A stretch of 64,000 nt of DNA from the NCBI RefSeq assembly GCF_030815975.1, contig NZ_JAUSXL010000002.1:1674001-1738000 (forward strand). The letters are read 5' to 3'. The stretch is from Variovorax paradoxus (lineage in GTDB: Bacteria > Pseudomonadota > Gammaproteobacteria > Burkholderiales > Burkholderiaceae_C). Below are positions 19,040 through 27,468 of the stretch, piece after piece; positions within the stretch are counted from its first letter, which is position 1, and each line of letters begins with the position of its first letter. The notes beneath the pieces were generated by a model. That model searched no databases, had not been told where the DNA came from, and was given only the letters and a program-made list of their open reading frames with translations. The translations under genes and the position numbers were made by a program.

Positions 19040-20665
19040 ATGCCACCGATATCCCCCGAAGAGACACCCATTCCCCCGGCCCGGCCGCAGCCACCGAAGT
19101 TCGCGGCGCTCGAGCCGCTCAAGCTGCCCGTGTTCCGCATGCTGTGGAGCACCTGGCTCATCGCCAACATCTGCATGTGGATGAACGACGTGGCGGCGGC
19201 GTGGATGATGACCTCGCTGACCACCTCGCCCATCTGGGTGGCGCTGGTGCAGTCGGCCTCCACGCTGCCGGTGTTCCTGCTGGGCCTGCCCAGCGGCGCG
19301 CTGGCCGACATCCTCGACCGCAGGCGCTGGCTGGTGGCCACGCAGTTCTGGCTGGCGGGCACGGCCATCGTGCTGTGCGCGGCCATTGCGATGGACATGA
19401 TGACCGCGCCGCTGCTGCTCGCGCTGACCTTTGCCAACGGCATCGGCCTGGCGCTGCGCTGGCCGGTGTTCGCGGCCATCGTGCCCGAGCTGGTGCCGCG
19501 GCCGCAATTGCCGGCCGCGCTGGGCCTGAACGGCATCGCGATGAACGCCTCGCGCATCGTCGGCCCGCTCACGGCCGGCATGCTGATCGCGAGCGCGGGC
19601 ACCGTGTGGGTGTTCGCGCTCAACGCGGTGCTGTCGGTGGCTTCGGGCTTCGTGGTGCTGCGCTGGCGGCGCGAGCACACGCCCAATCCGCTGGGCCGCG
19701 AGAAGCTCATCAGCGCGATGCGCGTGGGCGTGCAGTTCGTCTGGCAGTCGCATCGCATGCGGGCCGTGCTCTCGCGCATCACCATCTTCTTCTTCCACTC
19801 CACGGCCCTGCTCGCGCTGCTGCCGCTGCTGGCGCGCAACCTGAAGGGCGGCGGCGCCGCCACCTTCACGCTGCTGCTGGCCGCGATGGGCGCGGGCGCG
19901 ATCATCGCGGTGCTGTTCCTGCCGCGGCTGCGCCAGGCGCTGGGGCGCGACCAGCTGGTGCTGCGCGGCACGCTGCTGCAGTCGCTCGCCACCGCGGTGA
20001 TGGCCTTCGCGCCCAACGCATGGGTGGCGGTGCCTGCGATGTTCTTCGGCGGCATGGCGTGGATCACGGTGGCCAATTCGCTCTCGGTCTCGGCGCAGCT
20101 CGCGCTGCCCGACTGGGTGCGCGCGCGCGGCATGTCGACCTACCAGATGGCGATCATGGGCGCGAGCGCGATCGGCGCGGCGCTCTGGGGCCAGGTGGCC
20201 ACGGTCACGGCGCTGAACCTGAGCCTTGCCATTGCCGCCGTCAGCGGCAGCTTGCTGATGCTCGTGGCCCTGCGCTGGGTGACCGACGGCATCGGCGAAG
20301 ACGACACCCGCCCCGCCGAAGCCGGCTGGGCCGCCGGCCCGCCGGCCGAAGCGCCGCAGGAAGACGGCCGCGTGGTGATCACGGTCGAATACCTGATCGA
20401 GCCGGCGCGCGCGGCGGCCTTTCACCTTGTGATGCAGCAGACGCGCCGCGCGCGCCTGAGCCAGGGTGCCATCGGCTGGGAGCTGCTGCACGACATCGGG
20501 CAGCCCAGCCGCTACGTGGAGCAGATCGTCGACGACTCGTGGACCGACCACCTGCGCCGCTTCAACCGCGCCACCGCCAGCGACATGGCGCTGCGGGAAC
20601 GCCGGCTCGCGTTTCACGTCGGCGAAACACAGCCCGTTGTCACGCGCTACATCGTGCGGCGCTGA
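19040..20665 (+). CDS. MFS transporter, EntS/MFS_3-like
   Basis: A 541-residue major facilitator of the MFS_3 (enterobactin exporter-like) family. About 400 residues with 11-12 membrane segments (FRMLWSTWLIANICMWMNDV at the first; LPSGALADILDRRRWLVATQ at the loop 2-3 motif) precede a soluble C-terminal domain of about 100 residues (RVVITVEYLIEPARAAAFHL ... RRLAFHVGETQPVVTRYIVRR), an appendage usual in this subgroup. The substrate is unknown; export is inferred from the family. It starts 32 bases after the ABC permease and may be co-transcribed. It converges with the oxidase operon with only 15 bases between stop codons. Confidence 0.85.
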   Translation: MPPISPEETPIPPARPQPPKFAALEPLKLPVFRMLWSTWLIANICMWMNDVAAAWMMTSLTTSPIWVALVQSASTLPVFLLGLPSGALADILDRRRWLVATQFWLAGTAIVLCAAIAMDMMTAPLLLALTFANGIGLALRWPVFAAIVPELVPRPQLPAALGLNGIAMNASRIVGPLTAGMLIASAGTVWVFALNAVLSVASGFVVLRWRREHTPNPLGREKLISAMRVGVQFVWQSHRMRAVLSRITIFFFHSTALLALLPLLARNLKGGGAATFTLLLAAMGAGAIIAVLFLPRLRQALGRDQLVLRGTLLQSLATAVMAFAPNAWVAVPAMFFGGMAWITVANSLSVSAQLALPDWVRARGMSTYQMAIMGASAIGAALWGQVATVTALNLSLAIAAVSGSLLMLVALRWVTDGIGEDDTRPAEAGWAAGPPAEAPQEDGRVVITVEYLIEPARAAAFHLVMQQTRRARLSQGAIGWELLHDIGQPSRYVEQIVDDSWTDHLRRFNRATASDMALRERRLAFHVGETQPVVTRYIVRR

Positions 20666-20680
20666 GCGGCCCGCACGGCT

Positions 20681-20995
20681 TCAGTGGAAGAACTGCAGCC
20701 GCGTCAGGAAGGTGTGGCCGCCCTCCGCTGCCATCAGCCCGACCAGGACCAGCAGGCATAGGGGCGGCACCAGGATGGCATAGACCAGCGACATCCGCTC
20801 CCAGGCCATGTGCATGAAGACCGCGACGATCAGCCCCGCCTTCAGCAGCATGAAGGTGATGATCAGGGCCCAGCGCAGGTACCCCTGGAAATGGAAGTAG
20901 TCGACCAGGTAGGACATCGTGCTGAGCACGAACAGCAGCCCCCAGATCTTGAGATAGAGGCCGATCGGATGTTGTTGGCCCGTGACAGGATTCAT
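20681..20995 (-). CDS. Cytochrome c oxidase subunit IV (caa3 type)
   Basis: A 104-residue protein with three hydrophobic segments (GLYLKIWGLLFVLSTMSYLV, WALIITFMLLKAGLIVAVF, VYAILVPPLCLLVLVGLMA) and the motif KAGLIVAVFMHMAWER, typical of prokaryotic subunit IV (COX4_pro). A structural inner-membrane subunit without cofactors. It lies eight bases after the longer subunit III gene and ends the operon. The ATG at 20995 was chosen within a longer open frame, because family similarity starts there. Confidence 0.88.
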   Translation of the reverse strand: MNPVTGQQHPIGLYLKIWGLLFVLSTMSYLVDYFHFQGYLRWALIITFMLLKAGLIVAVFMHMAWERMSLVYAILVPPLCLLVLVGLMAAEGGHTFLTRLQFFH

Positions 20996-21003
20996 GATCG
21001 TCC

Positions 21004-21708
21004 TCACCAGAGATAGAACAGCGCAAAGATGAACACCCACACCAGGTCCACGAAGTGCCAGTACAGGCCGGCAATCTCGACGATCTGGTAGTTGCCGGCC
21101 TTGTCGTAGTCGCCGCGCATCAGCTTGAAGGCCACGGTGAACAGGAAGACCACGCCGGCCGAGACGTGCAGCCCATGAAAGCCCGTGATCATGAAGAAGG
21201 CCGAGCCGAACTGCGCCGCGCCCATCGGGTTGCCCCAGGGCCGCACACCCTCTTCGAGGATCAGCTTGGACCACTCGAAGGCCTGCATGCCGACGAAGAG
21301 TTCGCCGAGGGTCGCGGTCACGAGCATCAGCGTGGCGGCGTTCACGCGGTCGCCGCGGTAGGCGAAATTGACGGCCATTGCCATCGTGCCGCTGCTGGTG
21401 ATGAGCACGAAGGTCATGATCGCGATCAGCAGCAGCGGGATGTCGGCGCCCCCCACGTGGAGCGCGAACACCTCGCTCGGGTTGGGCCACGCCACGGTGG
21501 TCGAGACGCGCACCGTCATGTAGCCGGTCAGGAAGCAGCTGAAGACGAAGGTGTCGCTGAGCAGGAAGATCCACATCATCGCCTTGCCCCACGAGACGTG
21601 GAACGCCTGGCGGTCGGAAGACCAGTCGGCAATCAGCCCGCGCCAGCCGCTTGCGGCGATGGCCTGGCTCAAGGGCGGCGCAGCTGCGATCGTTGCGGTG
21701 TCGTTCAT
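21004..21708 (-). CDS. Cytochrome c oxidase subunit III, second copy
   Basis: A 234-residue subunit III family protein. The ATG at 21708 follows a strong AGGAGG. Segments include WGKAMMWIFLLSDTFVFSCF, GFHGLHVSAGVVFLFTVAF and the C-terminal YWHFVDLVWVFIFALFYLW, all family signatures. Subunit III stabilises oxygen reduction and proton uptake by subunit I. It is the second of two adjacent subunit III genes, which differ in length and sequence; split or duplicated subunit III is known in some caa3 operons. Confidence 0.9.
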   Translation of the reverse strand: MNDTATIAAAPPLSQAIAASGWRGLIADWSSDRQAFHVSWGKAMMWIFLLSDTFVFSCFLTGYMTVRVSTTVAWPNPSEVFALHVGGADIPLLLIAIMTFVLITSSGTMAMAVNFAYRGDRVNAATLMLVTATLGELFVGMQAFEWSKLILEEGVRPWGNPMGAAQFGSAFFMITGFHGLHVSAGVVFLFTVAFKLMRGDYDKAGNYQIVEIAGLYWHFVDLVWVFIFALFYLW

Positions 21709-21719
21709 GGGAGACCTCC

Positions 21720-22346
21720 TCAATTTGTGCCGCAGATGAAGCGCGCCACCTCCGGCGTCACCCAGCCCAGCAGCGCGAACAGCACCAGCCACACCGCCAG
21801 CATGAAGTGCCAGTAGCGCGCGCACAGCGCGATGCGCCATGCGGCCCTGGCCGGATCGGGCCATGCGGCGTTCGCCGTCCAGGCCCACCCGACCAGCCCA
21901 CCCGCCAGGTGGAGCCCGTGCATGGCGGTCAACAGATAGAAGAAGCTGCCCGCCGGATTGCCGGCCGGCATCACCTGCGCGCTCAGCAGCGCCTGCCAGG
22001 CCCACAGCTGCGCGCCCAGGAAGCCCACCGCGAGAAGGCCGCCGGCGAGCAGCAGGCGGCGGGCCCGCAGCGGGGCGCGGCGGCGCGCTGCGCCGCCGGC
22101 CCATTGCAGCGCCGCGCTGCCTGCCACCAGCAGCGCCGAGCTGAGCCAGAGCTGCCACGGCAGCGCGATCGTCATCGAATCGTCGCCGCTCATGCGCATC
22201 ACGTAGGCCACGATGAAGAGCGAGAACAGCGCGGTCACCACGCCCATGAAGACCCACAGGCCGATGCTGGCCGCGCTCGCGTGCGGATCGCGAGGCAGGC
22301 CGCCGCGGTCGGCACCGCGCCCACTCAAGGCGGCTACTGAATTCAT
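21720..22346 (-). CDS. Cytochrome c oxidase subunit III, first copy
   Basis: A 208-residue subunit III family protein with membrane segments such as ASIGLWVFMGVVTALFSLFI and the motif LTAMHGLHLAGGLVGWAW, ending RYWHFMLAVWLVLFALLGWV. The ATG at 22346 has a GGAGG nine bases upstream. It follows coxA after 62 bases, most of which belong to a degenerate dispersed repeat, and precedes the second subunit III gene by 11 bases. It may have diverged to a role distinct from the longer copy. Confidence 0.88.
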   Translation of the reverse strand: MNSVAALSGRGADRGGLPRDPHASAASIGLWVFMGVVTALFSLFIVAYVMRMSGDDSMTIALPWQLWLSSALLVAGSAALQWAGGAARRRAPLRARRLLLAGGLLAVGFLGAQLWAWQALLSAQVMPAGNPAGSFFYLLTAMHGLHLAGGLVGWAWTANAAWPDPARAAWRIALCARYWHFMLAVWLVLFALLGWVTPEVARFICGTN

Positions 22347-22356
22347 CAAGAAACCT

Positions 22357-22408
22357 CCGTGCTGCGCACTGCGGTGCGAGCTTGCTTGGGAGCGGCCCGG
22401 CGCTGCGC
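22357..22408. repeat. Degenerate dispersed repeat B next to coxA
   Basis: The stretch from GCACTGCGGTGCGAGC through GCTTGCTTGGGAGCGGCCCG matches, with small indels, the repeat found inside otnK (GCTTGCTTGGGGCGGCCCGG at 29689-29708). It fills the gap between the coxA stop and the first subunit III gene. Confidence 0.55.
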
Positions 22409-24205
22409 TCATGCCGGCGCTCCCCGGACCTCGCTCTGGCCCTCCGGCTCGGGCTCGCCGGCCCCGGCTTCCGGCGGCGCGTTCTGCGCGATGAAATCCT
22501 CCGCCGCACCCGGCTCCCCGTAGGCATAGGCCCACCTGTAGGCCACCGGCAGCCGCGGGCCCCAGTTGCCGTGGCCCGGCGGCGTGGCGGGCGTCTGCCA
22601 TTCGAGCGAGGCGGCACGCCATGGATTGGCGTCGGCCGGCCGGCCGCGCCAGGCGCTCCAGGCCAGGTTGGCGATGAACAGCAACTGGGCCAGGGCGACG
22701 ATCACCGCGATCACGGTGATGACTTCATTCAGGCTGAACGCCGACGGCGGAATGAACTTGTAGCCATCGAAGTTGTAGTAGCGCCGCGGCATGCCCAGCA
22801 CGCCCAGGTAGTGCATCGGGAAAAAGACCGCATAGGTGCCGAGGAAGGTGATCCAGAAATGCAGCCGGCCGAGCCGGTCGTCGAGCATGCGGCCGGTCAC
22901 CTTGGGAAACCAGTGGTAGATGCCGCCGAACACCACCAAGAGCGGCGCCACGCCCATCACCATGTGGAAGTGCGCCACCACGAAGTAGGTGCCCGACAGC
23001 GGAATGTCCACGCTCACGTTGCCGAGGAACAGGCCCGTGAGCCCGCCGATGAGGAAGGTGCACAGGAAGGCCAGCGCGAACAGCATCGGCACCGTCAGGT
23101 GTATGTCGCCGCGCCACAGCGTCAGGATCCAGTTGTAGACCTTGATCGCGGTGGGCACCGCGATGATCAGCGTGGTGGTCGCGAAGAAGAAGCCGAAGTA
23201 CGGGTTCATGCCGCTCACGAACATGTGGTGCGCCCAGACCACCACGCTGAGCGCGCCGATGGCCACGATGGCCCACACCATCATGCGGTAGCCGAAGATG
23301 CACTTGCGGGCATGCACGCTGATCAGGTCGGAGACGATGCCGAAGGCCGGCAGCGCCACGATGTAGACCTCGGGATGGCCGAAGAACCAGAACAGGTGCT
23401 GGAACAGCAGCGGGCTGCCGCCCTTGTAGCCTGTCACCTGGCCCATCGACACCAGCGCCGGCATGAAGAAGCTGGTGCCCGCCACGCGGTCGAGCAGCAG
23501 CATCACGCCGCTGACGAACAGCGCCGGAAAGCCGAGCAGCGCAAGAATGGTGGCCACGAAGATGCCCCACACCGTGAGCGGCATGCGCAGCAGCGTCATG
23601 CCTTCGCAGCGCGCCTGCAGCACGGTGGTCACGTAGTTGAGGCCGCCCATCGTGGTCGCCACGATGAAGATGAGCAGCGACACCAGCATCAGCACGATGC
23701 CGCCCGCATGGCCCGGCGTGCCGGGCAGGATCGACTGCGGTGGATACAGCGTCCAGCCCGCGCCGGTGGGGCCGCCCGCGACGAAGAAGCTCGCCATCAG
23801 AACCACCACCGACAGCAGGTAGACCCAGAAGCTCAGCATGTTGAGGTAGGGAAAGACCATGTCCCGCGCCCCCACCATCAGCGGAATCAGGTAGTTGCCG
23901 AAGCCGCCGAGGAACAGCGCCGTGAGCAGGTAGATCACCATGATCATCCCGTGCATGGTCACGAACTGGTAGTAGCGCTCGGCATTGATGAACTCGAACT
24001 GGCCGGGAAAGCCCAGCTGCAGCCGCATCAGGTTGGACAGCACCACGCCCACCACGCCCACCGCGATGGCGGTGCAGGCGTACTGGACGGCGATCACCTT
24101 GTGGTCCTGGCTCCAGACGTAGCGGGTCAGGAAACTCTGCGGCGCCGGGTGCCCGGCGTCGTCGGGGTGGGGCATGGCCTGCCCCGTGGGCGAAGAAGTG
24201 TTCAT
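22409..24205 (-). CDS. coxA: Cytochrome c oxidase subunit I (A1 type)
   Basis: A 598-residue heme-copper oxidase catalytic subunit with 12 core membrane segments. Key elements: MHGMIMVIYLL (heme a ligand His), GNYLIPLMVGARDMVFPYLN (D-channel entrance Asp and Asn), FWFFGHPEVYIVALPAFGIV (Cu-B ligand His, channel Glu and cross-linked Tyr; the GHPEV motif marks the A1 subfamily), VVWAHHMFVSGM (two Cu-B His), and VVAHFHMVMG (heme ligands). It reduces oxygen to water and pumps protons. A Pro/Glu-rich soluble tail ends the protein. The start overlaps the coxB stop by four bases. Confidence 0.97.
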   Translation of the reverse strand: MNTSSPTGQAMPHPDDAGHPAPQSFLTRYVWSQDHKVIAVQYACTAIAVGVVGVVLSNLMRLQLGFPGQFEFINAERYYQFVTMHGMIMVIYLLTALFLGGFGNYLIPLMVGARDMVFPYLNMLSFWVYLLSVVVLMASFFVAGGPTGAGWTLYPPQSILPGTPGHAGGIVLMLVSLLIFIVATTMGGLNYVTTVLQARCEGMTLLRMPLTVWGIFVATILALLGFPALFVSGVMLLLDRVAGTSFFMPALVSMGQVTGYKGGSPLLFQHLFWFFGHPEVYIVALPAFGIVSDLISVHARKCIFGYRMMVWAIVAIGALSVVVWAHHMFVSGMNPYFGFFFATTTLIIAVPTAIKVYNWILTLWRGDIHLTVPMLFALAFLCTFLIGGLTGLFLGNVSVDIPLSGTYFVVAHFHMVMGVAPLLVVFGGIYHWFPKVTGRMLDDRLGRLHFWITFLGTYAVFFPMHYLGVLGMPRRYYNFDGYKFIPPSAFSLNEVITVIAVIVALAQLLFIANLAWSAWRGRPADANPWRAASLEWQTPATPPGHGNWGPRLPVAYRWAYAYGEPGAAEDFIAQNAPPEAGAGEPEPEGQSEVRGAPA

Positions 24206-25359
24206 CGCGCAGCCTTCTGTTCGGCGGCAGCCTGCGCCGGCGGGCTGCCCAGACTCTGGATATAGGCCACCAGCGCGGCCAGTTCTTCATCGGTCAGTTC
24301 GATCTTCGGCATGACCGGCGGGAAGCCCTTCACGTGGCGGGCCTGCGGATCGCGGATGAAGCTGCGCAGGTAGGCTTCGTCGACCAGCGCGGTGGAGCCG
24401 TCCGCCATGGTTTCGGTCTTGCCGTGCAGGCCCTTCCAGGTCGGCCCCACGCGCGGGCTGCCGTCGACCGTGTGGCAGGCCACGCAGCCCTTGGCGTCCG
24501 CCAGCGCGCGGCCCTGTTCGGCACGTGCGCCGCCGGCCGCCACGGCGCCGGCCGGGGCCTGCGGCGCCTTGATCTGCGATTTGGCGAAGGTCGGCAGCGC
24601 CGCATGCCAGGTCTCGTAGTTCGCCGGGTCTTCCACCACCACGTAGCCGCGCATGTTGGGATGGCCCACGCCGCACAGCTGCGCGCACAGCGCTTCGTAG
24701 CGGCCCGCGACGGTCGGCGTGAACCAGAAGCGGCTGACCTGCCCCGGCACCGTGTTCATCCGGGCGCGGAAGGGCGGCACGAAGAAGTCGTGCAGCACAT
24801 CGTTCGAACGCGCCAGCACCAGCACCGGTTTGCCAAGCGGCAGGTGCACCTCGTCGCCGGCGATCAGGAGGTCGTCCTGCCCGGCCCGGTCGGCGGGGTC
24901 GATTCCGAACGGATTGGTGGCGCTGACAAAGCGCGCATCGGTCGCGCCCAGCTTGCCGTCCTCGCCCGGGAAACGGAAGCGCCACTGCCATTGCTGGCCC
25001 AGCACCTCCAGCACGAGCGCGTCGCGGGGCTCCCTGACATAGTTCGCGTACACCACGAGGCCGGGCGCCAGCAGCGCCATGATGCCGACGGTGGTGCCGC
25101 CGATCAGCCAGCGCTCGAGCTTCCTGTTCTCGGGCTCATGCGCCGCGCGGTGGCCTTCGCGATGGCGAAAGCGCACCAGCATGTAGGCGACGAACAGGTT
25201 GATGACAATGAAGAAGATGCCCGTGATCGCCAGCGTGATGGTCAGCGTGTCGTCCATCAGCCGCCAGTTCGAAGCGAGGGGCGTCGTCCACCACGGATTG
25301 AAGAAGTGAAACAGCACCGAGCCGGCCACGATGAGCAACAGGGCGACGGCCATGATCAT
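24202..25359 (-). CDS. coxB: Cytochrome c oxidase subunit II with fused cytochrome c (caa3)
   Basis: A 385-residue subunit II. Two N-terminal membrane segments (MAVALLLIVAGSVLFHFF; ITLAITGIFFIVINLFVAYM), then further hydrophobic and linker sequence and the periplasmic Cu-A domain with CAQLCGVGHPNM near residues 223-234 (two Cys, His and Met ligands). It carries a C-terminal cytochrome c domain with heme-binding CVACH near residue 290 and a distal Met in FPPVMPKIELTDEEL. The fused cytochrome makes this a caa3-type oxidase that accepts electrons directly. AGGGAG precedes the ATG at 25359. First subunit gene of the operon. Confidence 0.96.
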   Translation of the reverse strand: MIMAVALLLIVAGSVLFHFFNPWWTTPLASNWRLMDDTLTITLAITGIFFIVINLFVAYMLVRFRHREGHRAAHEPENRKLERWLIGGTTVGIMALLAPGLVVYANYVREPRDALVLEVLGQQWQWRFRFPGEDGKLGATDARFVSATNPFGIDPADRAGQDDLLIAGDEVHLPLGKPVLVLARSNDVLHDFFVPPFRARMNTVPGQVSRFWFTPTVAGRYEALCAQLCGVGHPNMRGYVVVEDPANYETWHAALPTFAKSQIKAPQAPAGAVAAGGARAEQGRALADAKGCVACHTVDGSPRVGPTWKGLHGKTETMADGSTALVDEAYLRSFIRDPQARHVKGFPPVMPKIELTDEELAALVAYIQSLGSPPAQAAAEQKAAR

Positions 25360-25406
25360 GTGCGCTCCCTGGGCTCGGCATCATGGGTTCAGGGCTCATG
25401 CGCGCT

Positions 25407-25922
25407 TCAGAGAAGCGCCGGGACTCGCGGCTCTTCGCCCTCGAACCGGGCTTCGGGGTGCGCGGACCGCAGCAGCGCCTCGATGTCCCGCACGCGCGAG
25501 CGCGGCAAGTCCACCATCAGCAGGATTTGCCCCTGCGCGATGGCGCCCTCGAAGCGCTGCAGCCTGGGGCTCGGGATGGAAATGCCGATCATGCTGGCCG
25601 ACCAGGCGCCGAGCAGGCCACCCAGGATGGCCACCAGCACGGCCACTTCCCATTCGGGGCCGTCGCCTACGATTGGAAACAGCAGCGCGGCCATCAAGCC
25701 GACGACGATGCCGCAGGCACTGCCGACCATCCACCCGGTCTTGGCTGCATGGACGACGTCCGAGGTTTGCCACACGTTGGCCGCGTGGAGGCCGGCCATG
25801 TCCATGCCTTCCGGTCCGGCGAAATGAATGTGCGCAACGTCGACGCGCGCCCACACCAGATCGTCCATCGCCCGCCTGGCGCTCGCCAGGTCCGGCATCA
25901 GCCAGTAGATGCGTCTCTTCAT
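25407..25922 (-). CDS. Membrane protein with glycine-rich hairpin, DUF1269-like
   Basis: A 171-residue protein with a soluble N-terminal region (MKRRIYWLMPDLASARRAMD) predicted to form an alpha/beta fold. Two adjacent hydrophobic segments follow at about residues 62-85 and 92-115 (GSACGIVVGLMAALLFPIVG; VAVLVAILGGLLGAWSASMI) and then a soluble tail. The layout resembles DUF1269-type proteins, with a glycine-rich double helix flanked by ferredoxin-like halves. It starts the oxidase run, 47 bases ahead of coxB, and may be co-expressed. Function unknown; a role in oxidase assembly or membrane stress would be speculation. Confidence 0.6.
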   Translation of the reverse strand: MKRRIYWLMPDLASARRAMDDLVWARVDVAHIHFAGPEGMDMAGLHAANVWQTSDVVHAAKTGWMVGSACGIVVGLMAALLFPIVGDGPEWEVAVLVAILGGLLGAWSASMIGISIPSPRLQRFEGAIAQGQILLMVDLPRSRVRDIEALLRSAHPEARFEGEEPRVPALL

Positions 25923-26059
25923 AGCGCCCCCTTTCCGTCTTGCGACGAGTCAAGGAACCATGAATGACTTATATGCCCAAGGAGAGCCGACAGCAAGTAG
26001 GGGCATCCAGGCCGCCATCGAGGTGATTTTCACGGCCGAAATGATGCGCGGCGCGGGCG

Positions 26060-26527
26060 TCAGGCAGGGCGGTGCTGCGGCAGGTACATGGTGGCTTCGA
26101 CTTCCACCAGCACCTCGTCGCCCGGCAGGAAGCGCGACACCTCGACCACCGTGCTGACCGGCGGCTCGCCCGGATAGAAAAGCCCGCGCACGCGGTTGTA
26201 GAACGCGTAATGCGGCAGCTGGCGGAAGTACTGCACCAGCTTCACCACGTCTTCCATCGTGCCACCGTGCTCGGCCGCGATCTGGCGGATGCGCTCGAGC
26301 ACGAACCAGCTCTGCGCCACGATGGGCGCCTCGAAGATGTCGACCGACATCTGGCCCGTGGCATAGCCCAAGCCCTGCAGGGCCGTGCGGCCTTCCTCGG
26401 GCAGGGCGTCGTAGCCGGCCACGGCGCGGCGCGTGGCCGGATCGACCGCGACCACGCCGCTCATGAAGACGAAATCGCCCACGCGCTTGGCGGCGGCGTA
26501 GTTGGCCATTGGCTTGCCCATGCTCAT
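26060..26527 (-). CDS. RidA family protein
   Basis: A 155-residue RidA/YjgF/UK114 family protein. The family deaminates reactive enamine/imine intermediates or acts in specific degradative steps. The fold markers are visible: VGDFVFMSGVVAVDPATRR near the start, EDVVKLVQYFRQL in the middle, and the C-terminal VEVSRFLPGDEVLVEVEATM. The usual catalytic Arg of true RidA (in an R...P...S.VEV context) appears altered here: PPVSTVVEVSRF has no Arg before the PPVST, so canonical imine deamination is doubtful. I chose ATG 26527, with a GGAG eight bases upstream; ATG 26521 is an alternative. It lies 91 bases after otnI, last in the tetronate run. Confidence 0.8.
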   Translation of the reverse strand: MSMGKPMANYAAAKRVGDFVFMSGVVAVDPATRRAVAGYDALPEEGRTALQGLGYATGQMSVDIFEAPIVAQSWFVLERIRQIAAEHGGTMEDVVKLVQYFRQLPHYAFYNRVRGLFYPGEPPVSTVVEVSRFLPGDEVLVEVEATMYLPQHRPA

Positions 26528-26618
26528 CGTGTCTGCTCCAGAATTTTTGGACCGCCGCGGATCACGGTGCGCCGGCGCCTGCGCAGGCCGCGCCATTGGT
26601 CGCGCAGCGACTCGGGCT

Positions 26619-27437
26619 TCATGCGCGCTGTTGCAAGGCCCGCAGCCAGCCCAGCCCGGCCGAGGTGCCGCCGGGTTCCGAACCGCGCCTGGGCCGGTAC
26701 TCGCAGCCGACCCAGCCCTGCCAGCCGCACTGCGCCGACACCTCGTCGATCAGGTCGAACAGATAGGGATAGTTCTGCTCGCCGATGTCGGGCTCGTGGC
26801 GCTCGGGCACGCCGGCAATCTGGATGTGGCCCACGCGCCCGGTGGGCAGGTACTTGCGGATCTTCATGGCCACGTCGCCCTCGACGATCTGGCAGTGGTA
26901 CAGGTCCATCTGCACCTTGAGGTTGGGCGCGCCCACCATGCCGATGATTTCGTGCGCATGGTCCTGGCGGTTCAGGAAGAAGCGCGGAATGTCGCGCGTG
27001 TTGATGGGCTCGATCAGCACGTCGCGCCCGGCCTTGGCCGCCTCGGCGGCGGCCCAGCGCAGGTTGTCCAGGTACACCGGCTGCACGGCCTCGCGCTCCA
27101 GGCCTTCGGCCACCAGGCCCGCCATGACGTGGATGCGTGGGCAGTCGAGCGCCACGGCGTAGTCGATGGCCGTGGCAATGCCTTCGCGGAATTCGGCGTC
27201 GCGGCCGGGCAAGCAGGCCAGGCCACGCTCGCCACGGTCCCAGTCGCCCGGGGGGGCGTTGAAGAGCACCTGCTGCAGTCCGTTGTGCTGGAGCCGCGCG
27301 ACGATTTCCTCCTTTGCGAAGGCATAGGGGAAAAGATATTCGACGGCCTTGAAGCCGTCTTTCGCGGCGGCTTCGAAGCGGTCAAGGAAGTCGAGCTCCG
27401 GATAGAGCATCGAGAGGTTGGCGGCGAATTGGGGCAT
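26619..27437 (-). CDS. otnI: 2-oxo-tetronate isomerase (hydroxypyruvate isomerase family)
   Basis: A 272-residue TIM-barrel enzyme of the Hyi/OtnI family. The opening [20 protein letters not shown] is characteristic, and later blocks [30 protein letters not shown] and [20 protein letters not shown] hold the metal ligands (Glu, Asp, Glu). OtnI interconverts 2-oxo-tetronate isomers in threonate/erythronate breakdown. The neighbours otnC, otnK, denD and ltnD support that role over glyoxylate-pathway hydroxypyruvate isomerase. It lies 31 bases after otnC, the gap holding a short TAC/TGC trinucleotide run. Confidence 0.9.
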   Translation of the reverse strand: MPQFAANLSMLYPELDFLDRFEAAAKDGFKAVEYLFPYAFAKEEIVARLQHNGLQQVLFNAPPGDWDRGERGLACLPGRDAEFREGIATAIDYAVALDCPRIHVMAGLVAEGLEREAVQPVYLDNLRWAAAEAAKAGRDVLIEPINTRDIPRFFLNRQDHAHEIIGMVGAPNLKVQMDLYHCQIVEGDVAMKIRKYLPTGRVGHIQIAGVPERHEPDIGEQNYPYLFDLIDEVSAQCGWQGWVGCEYRPRRGSEPGGTSAGLGWLRALQQRA

Positions 27438-27468
27438 GGTGTGTTTTTACTACTACTACTGCTGCTGG

